Shown one piece after another: positions 27,419 to 35,993 of a stretch of DNA of 64,000 bases. Each line of letters opens with the position of its first letter. Position 1 is the first letter of the stretch. Under the pieces are notes generated by a model that saw nothing but the letters and a program-made list of their open reading frames with translations, was not told the DNA's origin and searched no databases. Position numbers and translations under genes: made by a program. The DNA comes from PALSA-1353 sp036267155 (GTDB lineage: Bacteria; Planctomycetota; Phycisphaerae; Tepidisphaerales; Tepidisphaeraceae), in the NCBI GenBank assembly GCA_036267155.1, contig DATAWP010000012.1, positions 36,131 to 100,130 of the forward strand. Direction: 5' to 3'.

Positions 27419-29698
27419 TCAGAACGTGTATTTGTACGTCAAGCCGAACGCCGGGGCGTTGACTCGGTAAACGCCTGCCCAGGTGGGGTTGTAGACTTCC
27501 TCTTTGTCGAGATTCTGATCGATCCAGCCCAGGACGTTGTAGGCGTCGAGCCGCAGCGTTTGGTTCTCCGTGAGTTTGTAGGAGACGCCCAGGTTGAGTG
27601 ACGCGGTGGGGCCATAGGGCATGGTATAGCCGGGGACGGTGCTGGTGGGGGTGCCGGTGCCGAAGAACGGATTGGCATTCAGATAGCTCTGGACCTCCTG
27701 GTCGCCGTTGAAGCCCCAGAGCAAATCGAAGGTGACGTTGGTGGACCATTGGCTGCTGATGCGGTGGTTCCAGGTGATCTTGGCGACGTTGGAGGCCAGG
27801 TTGCTCAGGTCATATCCATCGCCGTAGAGCGCCGCGGTGATTTCCGTTCCGCTCGCCGCCGTCAGGTCCTGGCTGATCAGCTTGGTGTAGCCATAGGAAG
27901 CGGTGACAGTATCGTCCTGGGTACGATAGGTGGTTTCGAATTCGACGCCGGCGGTTTTGTACGAGCCGACGACATCATTCTCGCTGGAAGCGCTGTCGAA
28001 CCCAAGCACGTTCAGCCGGTTGTAGAAAAACGACAGGCCCATAAACAGATTCTGCGTTTGCTGGCGTTCGAAGCGCAGCTCCAGGCTGCGTATTTTCGCC
28101 GGGGCCGACGCGGTGCGCGTGGCGAGCCATTGCTCGTACATCCCCTCTTCCTCCGGCGTTTGCACCGAGTCGGAAAAAATGAACTTGGCGGTATCCTGCT
28201 TGTCGAACTTCCAGACCAGGGCCTCGCGCGGTGACAGCATCCAATCGGTGAACCGATCCTTATCGGCATGGCCGCTGAGAAACAGGGTCCACTGGTCAGT
28301 GATATGCCATTGGTCCTCGGCCAGGAACGACAGCATGTTCGAATCCCATCGCTGGGGCGTCGCGAACTCGGAATCCAGGCCGTTGGCTCCGGGCGTCATC
28401 CAACTCGGATAGCCCAACCAGTAGTAACCGTATTGAGCGCCGGCGGCAGCTTCATTGTTGGGCAGACCGGTCCAATTGAGCGTGGCATTACTGATGAGCT
28501 TGCGCTCCTGGTTGCTGTCGGTTAAAACACCGGCAAGCTCACGTTCATAATCCGTCACGTCGTAGCTGGTATAAGCGTTCAGAGTGAGATCGGAGGTGAG
28601 AGACCGCTTGATCCCGGCATATCCGGTGAGTTGTTCGTAGCCGACACCGCTGGGCGGCGGGTATCTGTCGGTAAAGCCGGTGGGGAACGGAGCGTATGGG
28701 CCGCGGTCGGTGTCGTTGAGCATGTATCCGCCGCGCGTGTAGCGTGCCCAGAGCGTCACGCCATCGCCATCCCATTGCAGATGGGCCTTGATCTGCGGGG
28801 TGCTGTCATACTCAGCGTCCTCGCGGTCGAAATTGGCGGGCGCCGCTTTGCCGGCAGTGACGGGGCCATAGTTCGAGCTGATCCAGTTCTGGCCCTGGAT
28901 GATGGGGGCGTATTGATAATCCGCGCCCACGACCTGTGCGGCGCCGCCATAGATGAACCAACCGGTATCGGCGCCGAGTTTCTCGCCGTGCTTGAACTCG
29001 ACGGAATAAGCGTCGTTGATGAAATCGGCGCGTTCGCTGATGCTGGTGCCCTGGAAGGTCAGACCGCTGTATGTCGTCAGCGAAAGCACGCCGGCAACGG
29101 CGTCCGGGCCATAAACGGCCGAGCCGGCCCCGCGAACCATGTCCACCTGCTGGAGGTCGCCGTTGAGAATCAGGTCGCGTTCCGTCAACGCGCCATAGTG
29201 AGTCACTTGATTCATCTCCCGGCCGTTCACGAGCATGAGATAGTCGTTTTCCTGACCGCCGATGATTCCGCGAATGCCGTAATGATCTTCCTCATTGTTA
29301 TCGCTGTCCCATTGGAAGTTGGGGACGTACGCATTCAGCAGATCGGTAAGGCTGCGTGCGTTGGCATCGTCGATCTCCGCGCGATCAATCGTCGTCACGG
29401 CAGCGGGCACGAGTTCCCGCTCTGTCGGGGTGAGCGTGTTGGTGGTCACCTGGACCTGCATGAACTGCTGCAGGTTCATGTTGGCGCTATTGCTCTCGCT
29501 CGGTTGGGTTTGAATCGCCGCGCCGGCGTTCACCTGGGCGGCATTCAATGGCGTCTCGACCGTTTCAGCGGGTGTGGCAGACGGATTCGTCGTCGGAGCA
29601 GCGGCGGATCCCATGACGCTTCCAGCGCAAAGGGCCCCCAGCAAGCCGGCGGCGGCCAGCGAGAGGAGGCTCGATCGATGAGAAATCTCACGCGTCAT
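27419..29698 (-). CDS. TonB-dependent outer-membrane receptor (paralogue 1)
   Basis: This 759-residue protein has a signal peptide (about residues 1-31). A plug domain follows: VPAAVTTIDRAEIDDANARSL, LNAYVPNFQ, YGIRGIIGG, MLVNGREMNQ and QQVDMVRGAGSAVYGPDAVAGVL. Next comes a long beta-barrel ending with an aromatic residue in GLTYKYTF, as expected for Omp85-dependent insertion. Such receptors import siderophores, cobalamin or oligosaccharides using TonB energy; the ligand cannot be read from sequence. Its GTG/ATG region is immediate: ATG 29698-29696 directly follows the TAA of paralogue 2. The two genes are clearly duplicates (shared EFKHGEKL, GWFIYGG, WARYTRG). Confidence 0.85.
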   Translation of the reverse strand: MTREISHRSSLLSLAAAGLLGALCAGSVMGSAAAPTTNPSATPAETVETPLNAAQVNAGAAIQTQPSESNSANMNLQQFMQVQVTTNTLTPTERELVPAAVTTIDRAEIDDANARSLTDLLNAYVPNFQWDSDNNEEDHYGIRGIIGGQENDYLMLVNGREMNQVTHYGALTERDLILNGDLQQVDMVRGAGSAVYGPDAVAGVLSLTTYSGLTFQGTSISERADFINDAYSVEFKHGEKLGADTGWFIYGGAAQVVGADYQYAPIIQGQNWISSNYGPVTAGKAAPANFDREDAEYDSTPQIKAHLQWDGDGVTLWARYTRGGYMLNDTDRGPYAPFPTGFTDRYPPPSGVGYEQLTGYAGIKRSLTSDLTLNAYTSYDVTDYERELAGVLTDSNQERKLISNATLNWTGLPNNEAAAGAQYGYYWLGYPSWMTPGANGLDSEFATPQRWDSNMLSFLAEDQWHITDQWTLFLSGHADKDRFTDWMLSPREALVWKFDKQDTAKFIFSDSVQTPEEEGMYEQWLATRTASAPAKIRSLELRFERQQTQNLFMGLSFFYNRLNVLGFDSASSENDVVGSYKTAGVEFETTYRTQDDTVTASYGYTKLISQDLTAASGTEITAALYGDGYDLSNLASNVAKITWNHRISSQWSTNVTFDLLWGFNGDQEVQSYLNANPFFGTGTPTSTVPGYTMPYGPTASLNLGVSYKLTENQTLRLDAYNVLGWIDQNLDKEEVYNPTWAGVYRVNAPAFGLTYKYTF

Positions 29699-32002
29699 TT
29701 AGAACTCGTATTTGATCGTCAGCGCGTACGCGGGCGCCTCGACGCGATATTGGCCGGTCCAAATGCTGCCGAGGACGTTGTCTTTATTCAGACTCTGATC
29801 CACCCATCCCAGCACGTTGTAGGCGTCGAACCGCAACGTGGCATGTTCGGTGATGTTGTATTCCACGCCGAAGCTCAGGAACGCGGAGGGGCCGTTGGCC
29901 TGCGTGTATCCGGGAGTGGTGTCGGTGACGCCTCCGGCGCCGTAAAACGGAAGCGTGTTCCGGTAATTTTGATAGTCCTGGCTGCCGGAATAGCCCCACA
30001 ACACCTGGAGGTTCGCATCAGCCGAGAACTGGGGGCTGAACTTATGGTGAACCGTCAGCTTGGTGACATTGTCCGACCAGTTGTTCAAGTCATACCCGTA
30101 TCCATACGGCGCGGAGGTGATAATGGTGCTGGAGTTGGGATTGAAATCCTGGCCAATGAGCTTGGTGTAACCGTGAGAGAGCGTGATTGTGTTCGTGGGT
30201 GTGCGGTAGGTCGCTTCGAGTTCGAAACCAGCCGTCTGATACGTGCCCAGGTCTTGTTCGACGTGTTCCGTGCCGTTCCAGCCGATGGCGCCCAGATGGT
30301 CGTAATAAACGGACGCTGCGAAGGAAAGATTGTCGGTCTGCTGGCGCTCATAGCGCAGCTCGAGGCTGCGCATGTCCTCAGGCGGCGAATGCGTGTGTGA
30401 TTGCAGCCACTGGGAGTACATGAACTCTTCGGTGTTGGTCCGGAGCGATTGAGAGGCGATGAATTTCAGCGTGTCCTGCTTGTCCGGCGCCCACGCCAGC
30501 GCGCCGCGAGGAGAAAAGAGCCATTCGGTGAATCGGTCCTTGTCAGCGCGGCCGCTGAGAAACAGCGTCCAGTTGGGAATGATTTCCCACTGATCTTCGC
30601 CGAAGAACGAAAGCATGTCCGACGTCCACCGCGTCGGGGTGCCGAAGACCGAATCAATTCCGTCCTCGCCGGGCGAGAGCCAACTCGGCAACCCCAGCCA
30701 CATGAAGTTGTATTCGGCGCCGACGGCCAGCTTATTGGTTTTGAACACCTGCCAGTTAAGCTGAGCTTTGCTGATCCACTTGTCTTCCTGATGGCTGTCG
30801 CTGATGGTGGGGCCGTCGGTGGTTCGCTCGTAGTCGGTGAAGTCCGCGCTGGTGGAAAGATCGACGCTCAGCGCGTCGTTGATATCGAACTTGTAGCCCA
30901 TCAGCCCGGTGAGCTGCTGATATTCCACGATTGTTGTGAGCGGCGGCACGCTCAAACCGAAGCCGCTGGGATAAGCGCCATACGTGCGGTCCACCTCGTC
31001 CTCGGTGACGCTGCCGCGAGTGTAGCGCGCCCAGACGGTAAACCCGCCGCTGTCGTATTCCGCATGGGCTTTGACGTCCGGAGTGCCGTTGGCTTCCTCG
31101 TCCTCGCGCGACAGGGAAAGGTCAATGGGCTTTCCGGCGGAAATGGCCGTGCCGTTGGATGCCGTGTAGTTTTGGCCGCCGACGATCGGGGCTTCGCTTT
31201 CAGGAGCGCCGGTCAACTGTGCCACGCCGCCGTAGATGAACCAACCCGAATCGGCGGTGAGCTTTTCGCCGTGCTTGAATTCAAAGGTGTAGAACTCGTC
31301 GATCGCTCCGGCGCGTGCTTCGAGATCGGTTCCCTGATAGGTCAGGCCGTTGTAGGTGGTGAGCGACACCACGCCGGCGACCGCCCCTGGTCCATAGGTG
31401 GCCGAGCCCGAGCCGCGGACGACATCCACCTGGTTGATGTCGCCGAAGAGCGGGAGGTCTTGTTCCGTCAGGACGCCGAAATGCGTCCGCTCGTTCATCT
31501 CCCGGCCGTCAACGAGAAAGAGGTACTTGGTGTTGTCGTCGCTGATGATCCCGCGCATGCCGTTGCTCGGCATTTCAAACGGATGGTCCGACGTTTCAAA
31601 ATTCGGGACGTAAATATCAAGCAGATCGTTGAAGCTGCGCGGGTTCTGCTGTTGGATCTCCTCCTGGTCGATGGTGGTAATGGCGGCCGGAACAAGCTGA
31701 CGTGAGGTCTGGGTGAGCGTGTCGGTATTGACCTCCACCTGCATGAGTTGCTCAAGGCTCATGTTGGCAAAGGAATTGTCGCTGGAAGCGCCGTTCGAAA
31801 GCCCCGGACCTCCGCTGGCCGCGGACTGGCTGGGGAAATTGAACTGTGGCGGCGTGGAAAGCACCGGATCGTAGCTCTGAGTGGACGGCTCAGTGGCTGG
31901 CGGGGAGGCCGACCCTGTGGCCGGGGCGGCGATCAGCACCGAAAGCAAGCAAATGGCCATCGGCGCAACCGGAAACGGCCTGTGGGCGGTGACGTGCTTC
32001 AT
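29699..32002 (-). CDS. TonB-dependent outer-membrane receptor (paralogue 2)
   Basis: This 767-residue protein starts MKHVTAHRPFPVAPMAICLLSVLIAAPATGSA-type signal peptide (quoted in parts: positively charged start, then CLLSVLIAAP). The plug shows LEQLMQVEVNTDTLTQTSRQ, VPAAITTIDQEEIQQQNPRS, MRGIISDDNTKYLFLVDGRE and VDVVRGSGSATYGPGAVAGV. The barrel ends ALTIKYEF. I chose ATG 32002; a TTG five codons further upstream is less likely. It is the first gene of a two-gene operon and is divergent from yeaH. Ligand unknown. Confidence 0.85.
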   Translation of the reverse strand: MKHVTAHRPFPVAPMAICLLSVLIAAPATGSASPPATEPSTQSYDPVLSTPPQFNFPSQSAASGGPGLSNGASSDNSFANMSLEQLMQVEVNTDTLTQTSRQLVPAAITTIDQEEIQQQNPRSFNDLLDIYVPNFETSDHPFEMPSNGMRGIISDDNTKYLFLVDGREMNERTHFGVLTEQDLPLFGDINQVDVVRGSGSATYGPGAVAGVVSLTTYNGLTYQGTDLEARAGAIDEFYTFEFKHGEKLTADSGWFIYGGVAQLTGAPESEAPIVGGQNYTASNGTAISAGKPIDLSLSREDEEANGTPDVKAHAEYDSGGFTVWARYTRGSVTEDEVDRTYGAYPSGFGLSVPPLTTIVEYQQLTGLMGYKFDINDALSVDLSTSADFTDYERTTDGPTISDSHQEDKWISKAQLNWQVFKTNKLAVGAEYNFMWLGLPSWLSPGEDGIDSVFGTPTRWTSDMLSFFGEDQWEIIPNWTLFLSGRADKDRFTEWLFSPRGALAWAPDKQDTLKFIASQSLRTNTEEFMYSQWLQSHTHSPPEDMRSLELRYERQQTDNLSFAASVYYDHLGAIGWNGTEHVEQDLGTYQTAGFELEATYRTPTNTITLSHGYTKLIGQDFNPNSSTIITSAPYGYGYDLNNWSDNVTKLTVHHKFSPQFSADANLQVLWGYSGSQDYQNYRNTLPFYGAGGVTDTTPGYTQANGPSAFLSFGVEYNITEHATLRFDAYNVLGWVDQSLNKDNVLGSIWTGQYRVEAPAYALTIKYEF

Positions 32003-32044
32003 ATGGACTGAACGCAATTTCCGTCAGTCTGTGTCGGCTATACT

Positions 32045-32064
32045 GTCTGTGAGGTTTAACAGAC
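32045..32064. promoter_or_regulatory. Candidate operator (inverted repeat) between receptor operon and yeaH
   Basis: GTCTGT (32045-32050) and ACAGAC (32059-32064) form an inverted repeat with an 8-base spacer. A direct copy, GTCTGTG, lies at 32027-32033. The site falls in the 174-base divergent region upstream of both transcripts. This is weak evidence for a regulator site. Confidence 0.25.
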
Positions 32065-32176
32065 TTTTACGGGGGATTCGAGCCTTCGTTGCCGATATCT
32101 GATAAGTCGATTGTTACCGGACGGATAGCTCCAGAACCGGGAAGCTACGCCAGGAATGGTGCTAGAATAGGAAGAG

Positions 32177-33271
32177 ATGGTCTTGAAGATCGAAAAAGAT
32201 CACCAGCGTTTCCGGCAGATCGTCAAGGGCCGGATTCGGGAGGACCTGCGCAAATTCCTGACCAAGGGCGAGCTGATCGGCAAGGAGGGAAAACACCTCA
32301 TCAGCATTCCCCTCCGCGGGATCGAGTTGCCCCATTTCCGGTACGGAGATAACTCCGGGGGCGTCGGCGCCGGCGAGGGGAAGGAAGGGGATGCCGTCGG
32401 CAAGGGCGAAGGCAAAACCCAGGGCGGCACCGAGTCGGGCCAGCACATCATGGAAGTGGACCTCACCCTGGACGAGCTTGCGGAGATTCTGGCGGAGGAG
32501 TTGAAGCTGCCGCGCATCGAACCCAAAGGCAAGCACCGCATCACGACGGTCCGGGACAAATACAGCGGCATCCGCCGGGTTGGACCTGAATCACTGCGGC
32601 ATTTCAAGCGGTCATTCAAGGAAGCCCTCAAGCGGCAGATCATGATCGGCGATTACGATCCGGATCAGCCGATCATCATTCCACAGCGGAAAGACATCCG
32701 TTATCGAAGCTGGAAGGAAACCAAAAACCCGCAATCGAATGCCGTGATCGTCTTCATGATGGACGTCTCCGGTTCCATGGGTGAGGAACAAAAGGAACTG
32801 GTGCGCCTCGAGAGCTTCTGGATCGATACCTGGTTGCGCAAAAATTACGAGGGAATCGAATCCCGCTACATCGTCCACGATGTCCAGGCCAAGGAAGTGG
32901 ACAAGCACACCTTTTACCATCTTCGCGAAGACGGCGGGACAAAGATCAGCAGCGCCTTCCGTTCCGCCAAGTCGCTGCTGGATGCGCATTACTCAGCCGA
33001 GGAGTGGAATATTTATCTCTTCCATTTCAGCGACGGCGACAACAGTTCCGAAGCCGACAGCCGTGACTGCGTGAAGCTGCTCAAAGAACAGCTTCTGCCG
33101 ATCTGCAACATGTTCGGCTATTGCCAGGTGGCCAGCGCGTACGGCTCGGGGAATTTCATCAACGTCCTGCACGAACATCTGCGGAATCACGAGAAGGTCC
33201 TGACCAGCCGAGTGAATTCGAAGGATGATATTTACGACTCGATCAAGACGTTCTTCGGCAAGGGGCATTGA
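32177..33271 (+). CDS. yeaH: YeaH/YhbH family (DUF444) protein, PrkA partner
   Basis: This 364-residue protein has the basic N-terminal helix KIEKDHQRFRQIVKGRIRED, a Gly/Glu-rich linker (DNSGGVGAGEGKEGD), and a von Willebrand A-like domain. The metal-site motif is MMDVSGSMGEEQK (DVSGS at residues 196-200). Further DUF444 blocks are RYIVHDVQAKEVD, GGTKISSAFRSAKSLLD and YLFHFSDGDNSSEAD. In E. coli YeaH is encoded next to the kinase YeaG (PrkA) and they act in the same stress pathway. Here prkA lies 5.3 kb upstream on the same strand. Identification is firm; its target is unknown. Confidence 0.92.
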   Translation: MVLKIEKDHQRFRQIVKGRIREDLRKFLTKGELIGKEGKHLISIPLRGIELPHFRYGDNSGGVGAGEGKEGDAVGKGEGKTQGGTESGQHIMEVDLTLDELAEILAEELKLPRIEPKGKHRITTVRDKYSGIRRVGPESLRHFKRSFKEALKRQIMIGDYDPDQPIIIPQRKDIRYRSWKETKNPQSNAVIVFMMDVSGSMGEEQKELVRLESFWIDTWLRKNYEGIESRYIVHDVQAKEVDKHTFYHLREDGGTKISSAFRSAKSLLDAHYSAEEWNIYLFHFSDGDNSSEADSRDCVKLLKEQLLPICNMFGYCQVASAYGSGNFINVLHEHLRNHEKVLTSRVNSKDDIYDSIKTFFGKGH

Positions 33272-33578
33272 TCTCGAATCGTCTCACGCCCATACGCTCT
33301 GGCTCTGCTCGCCACACACCCGCCAACTTCACCAGGCAGCCGTCGAAAATCGCGCCGCCAGAACTGTCTCGATTTCATACCAGGTAATTCGCATTTTTGT
33401 CTGATAATTTGGGTAATATATGAGGGATTTTTGACATCTGACTCGTCGCCAAATGAGGGGATATCACAATATTGTAACTCACAAACTATTGTGAACAAAA
33501 AGTTTAAGTGGACACTTGGCAGAATGCCTCCGCGAGGTGTCGTTACGTCGAATTGGCAGAATTGACTCCATTTTTGTT
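33272..33578. other. AT-rich regulatory spacer upstream of the PEP-CTERM gene
   Basis: No gene is visible. The spacer is AT-rich compared with its neighbours. It holds an inverted repeat CACAATA (33465-33471)/TATTGTG (33487-33493) and a direct repeat TTGGCAGAAT (near 33523 and 33553). Together with the promoter and operator that follow, it looks like a regulatory region. Confidence 0.45.
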
Positions 33579-33606
33579 TTGACTTTGATATGTTTTCGAC
33601 TAATCT
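33579..33606 (+). promoter_or_regulatory. Candidate sigma-70 type promoter for the PEP-CTERM gene
   Basis: TTGACT (33579-33584) matches the -35 consensus at five of six positions. After a 16-base spacer comes TAATCT (33601-33606), a weak -10. The spacing to the operator-like palindrome and to the GGAGG ribosome site at about 33655 is sensible. A second TTGACT lies 17 bases upstream. Confidence 0.35.
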
Positions 33607-33615
33607 GGCAGCGCA

Positions 33616-33631
33616 ACGTAACCGTTTACGT
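33616..33631. promoter_or_regulatory. LacI/PurR-type operator-like palindrome
   Basis: ACGTAACCGTTTACGT has inverted hexamers ACGTAA/TTACGT around a central CCGT. It closely resembles the LacI-family layout, for example the PurR consensus ACGCAAACGTTTGCGT. It lies 10 bases downstream of the candidate -10 and 35 bases before the start codon, a typical place for repressor blocking. Confidence 0.5.
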
Positions 33632-33665
33632 GCATCAAGTCAATTCGCGACATTGGAGGGCGATC

Positions 33666-34397
33666 ATGTCAATGAAGCGTCGGTTTGTTACGGCGGCGGT
33701 TTTGATGGCGGCGGCAGGGTTGTGTTCTACCCAGGCCTCTGCTTCGACGGTCATCGGTAGTTGGACCAGCGGAACCACCAACGATGGGTGGTTCGACTGG
33801 AGCGATGCCTCACAAAATGGCGGTAATCCCGGTGGCAGTGGACTGACCTATTTGGCGCCGCCGAAATATACCTTCGCGAGCGACGGCCAAGTGCCGGGTG
33901 ATCCGACGGGCGACAGCTTGCTGCTCACGCAATCCGGCTATAACCAGGATCTCTCTATCAAACTTGAGTATGTGTCAGGCGATATGGCCGCGTTTTACGC
34001 CAACAATGCCATTCAGTTTCAAGTCACATTGCCGGCGACGGCCACCAGCGGGTATTCGCAGTTTTACTCGGTTGCGCTCAATACGCCATTGGGATTCAAC
34101 GCGATGACGGCCAGTCCGGTTCCCAACGCCCAGTGGGGCTGGGGCGCCACCGGCGGTCCGCAGGAGACCTACACGGTGACCCTCCCTTACGCTAGTACGC
34201 TCGCAGCACTTGCGACCGACGGCTATAATGCCGGCAATCCGGGATATGCTGAATTCATTATTTCAACCAACAATGGTGGCGCCCAGACTCAGTATTACTT
34301 CGACCAGGTTTCACTGGTGACGGTTCCCGAACCCGCTTCCCTCGGCATCCTCGGCCTGGCGGCCGCGGGCTTGCTGAATCGGCGACGCCGCCGGTAA
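33666..34397 (+). CDS. PEP-CTERM exported protein
   Basis: This 243-residue protein has a signal peptide (MSMKRRFVTAAVLMAAAGLC, cleavage near TQASA) and a C-terminal PEP-CTERM tag: VPEPASLGILGLAAAGLL followed by RRRRR. The middle is a beta-rich domain with Gly/Asn/Tyr (WTSGTTNDGWFDWSDASQNG, PGYAEFIISTNNG, YYFDQVSLV). This looks like a carbohydrate-binding or jelly-roll surface domain. PEP-CTERM proteins are processed by exosortase, which is not in this window. GGAGG lies 7 bases before the ATG at 33666. The gene has its own promoter-operator region and a strong terminator, so it is monocistronic. Confidence 0.85.
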   Translation: MSMKRRFVTAAVLMAAAGLCSTQASASTVIGSWTSGTTNDGWFDWSDASQNGGNPGGSGLTYLAPPKYTFASDGQVPGDPTGDSLLLTQSGYNQDLSIKLEYVSGDMAAFYANNAIQFQVTLPATATSGYSQFYSVALNTPLGFNAMTASPVPNAQWGWGATGGPQETYTVTLPYASTLAALATDGYNAGNPGYAEFIISTNNGGAQTQYYFDQVSLVTVPEPASLGILGLAAAGLLNRRRRR

Positions 34398-34430
34398 TTC
34401 CGCATACATTTTCCGACCAGTTACCACCGC

Positions 34431-34464
34431 GCCGGCGATCTTCAAAGATCGCCGGCCTTTTTTT
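34431..34464 (+). terminator. Intrinsic terminator of the PEP-CTERM gene
   Basis: GCCGGCGATCTT pairs with AAGATCGCCGGC and is followed by a run of T (about 34458-34464). This is a strong Rho-independent terminator 33 bases after the stop codon. Confidence 0.9.
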
Positions 34465-34505
34465 GGCATCGGGAACTGTAGCGCATGAATCGGGTACATA
34501 TTCCC

Positions 34506-34589
34506 TTTTGGCCGGTTCGCTTGCGGGCCGCGTTCGCGAGAAATGGATCGGCCGCCGCAATACGCGGCCCGCAAGCGAGCCGGCCAAAA
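34506..34589. repeat. Large inverted repeat (family E) between terminator and hisB
   Basis: Arms of 28 bases (34506-34533 and 34562-34589) pair with one mismatch. They contain ttttggccggttcgcttgcg and its complement, around a 28-base loop. The element is read in the open frame ahead of hisB but shows no coding character. Confidence 0.8.
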
Positions 34590-34687
34590 ACATTGATGCG
34601 TACTCGAATCGGGCGTTACACCCATCGGGGGCGACAGGCTGCTACGGCATTGCATTTCAATTCACTGGCGCGGAGAATCGATTAGAT

Positions 34688-35278
34688 ATGGATCGCACCG
34701 CGGAAATCTTCCGGCAGACCAAGGAGACCAAGGTCAAAATCTCCATCAACCTCGACGGAACCGGCAAAACCTCCACCCAGACCGGCGTGGGTTTTTTCGA
34801 TCACATGCTGGAGCTGCTCGGCCGGCACAGCTTGATCGATCTGGCCGCCGAGGCGCAAGGGGATTTGCAGGTCGATGCCCACCACACCGTTGAGGACGTG
34901 GGCATCGTTCTGGGACAAGCTCTGGATAAGGCGCTGGGCGATAAGCGCGGCATCTACCGCTACGGCTGGGCGATCGTCCCCATGGATGAAACGCTGGCGC
35001 AGGTGGCGATCGACCTGTCGGGCCGCCCGGCGTTCGTCTACAACGCGAAATATGCCGGCGGAACGGTCGGGAGCTTTCCCGTTGAATTGATCGAGGAATT
35101 CTTCAAGGCACTCGCCGTCAACGGAAAATTGAATCTTCACATCAGCGTGCCGTACGGCGGAAACAATCACCACATCGCCGAGGCGATCTTCAAGGCCACG
35201 GCCAAGGCCCTGCGGCAGGCAGTCAGTCCGGATCCGCGAAATCCGGATGTGCCGAGTACAAAGGGTTCGCTGGATTAA
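34688..35278 (+). CDS. hisB: Imidazoleglycerol-phosphate dehydratase
   Basis: This 196-residue enzyme dehydrates imidazole glycerol phosphate in histidine synthesis. It has the metal-binding histidine clusters DAHHTVEDVG and GGNNHHIAEAIFKA plus GVGFFDHMLELLGRH and ETLAQVAIDLSGRP. The length equals that of the monofunctional bacterial HisB. The open frame continues 75 codons upstream through the inverted repeat, but family length and alignment place the start at ATG 34688. It stands alone; no other his gene is nearby. Confidence 0.95.
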   Translation: MDRTAEIFRQTKETKVKISINLDGTGKTSTQTGVGFFDHMLELLGRHSLIDLAAEAQGDLQVDAHHTVEDVGIVLGQALDKALGDKRGIYRYGWAIVPMDETLAQVAIDLSGRPAFVYNAKYAGGTVGSFPVELIEEFFKALAVNGKLNLHISVPYGGNNHHIAEAIFKATAKALRQAVSPDPRNPDVPSTKGSLD

Positions 35279-35316
35279 AGGCATTGCCTCCGCGCTCGGT
35301 GCGGAAACGCAAACGG

Positions 35317-35502
35317 CTATTCCAGCCCGTCCCATCGCTCCGGGTTTTGGGAGTACGCCTCCAGGATCGCTTCGAACGGCTCACAAGCGCATTTCGATTG
35401 GCGGGTGGTTTCGAGCCCTTCGCGGCAACGGGTCGTTTCGTCCGCGGCTGTCGGCTTTTGGGCTTGCTCAATCACGGGTTTTTTCGGTTGCTCGGTTTTC
35501 AT
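35317..35502 (-). CDS. Small hypothetical protein, 61 residues
   Basis: The sequence starts MKTEQPKKPVIEQAQKPTAA, has a short cysteine cluster (TTRCREGL, QSKCACEPF) and ends EAYSQNPERWDGLE. A good ribosome site, AGGAGAC, precedes the ATG by 4 bases, which is the main support. It lies downstream of the DUF2784 gene on the same strand, 74 bases away, and is convergent with hisB. I do not recognise a family. Confidence 0.5.
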   Translation of the reverse strand: MKTEQPKKPVIEQAQKPTAADETTRCREGLETTRQSKCACEPFEAILEAYSQNPERWDGLE

Positions 35503-35576
35503 CGGCGTCTCCTGCTTCCGATGACATGCGATACGGCCGGCGACCTAACAAATCGCGGGATCGAAAAAACCGGCAA

Positions 35577-35972
35577 TTATTCGGACTTGCCGCGTAAATG
35601 GGGCAAATTCGACCGATTGCGACGCCGCAGCAGGATCAACAGGTAAATAACCGCATTCAGGCCAAGAACGCCGTAGCCCAGAAAGGGGATAGCCGGGCCG
35701 AGGCCGATCGCCCGGAGGCGGGGAAATAAGTAGTGAGCGAGAAATCCTCCGGAATAGACCGGCAATTGGGCGTGGGATCGGCAGAAGTTCTCCAGGCCCG
35801 TCAGGGGGCAGGCCCATGGCGACAGAATGATGATGCCGCCCCAAAGGAAGATGGGGACCTGAATCCAGGCGAAGCGCGGGAATTTCGCCGCCGCCAAGCC
35901 GCCGAACACGACGATGGCGATGAACAGACAATGCAGCGCGACAACGAGAACGACGAGGGCGAGATATCCCAT
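35577..35972 (-). CDS. DUF2784 membrane protein
   Basis: This 131-residue protein has four hydrophobic segments (starting YLALVVLVVALHCLFIAIVV, then IQVPIFLWGGIIILSPWACP). It carries the DUF2784 signature WACPLTGLENFCR in the second half of the second segment. It is an inner-membrane protein of unknown function. It lies 21 bases after the end of the pyrophosphatase gene on the same strand and may be co-transcribed with it. Confidence 0.75.
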   Translation of the reverse strand: MGYLALVVLVVALHCLFIAIVVFGGLAAAKFPRFAWIQVPIFLWGGIIILSPWACPLTGLENFCRSHAQLPVYSGGFLAHYLFPRLRAIGLGPAIPFLGYGVLGLNAVIYLLILLRRRNRSNLPHLRGKSE

Positions 35973-35993
35973 AGTCGGCTCGCGGCCGATCGG

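Noticed and set aside
34463..34687. 75-codon N-terminal extension of hisB
   Set aside because: It reads through a large inverted repeat, has no protein character, and the HisB family starts at the ATG at 34688.
35223..35471. 82-codon minus-strand open frame overlapping hisB
   Set aside because: It is highly basic, overlaps the hisB 3' end, and the 61-residue frame with a good ribosome site on the same strand explains the region better.
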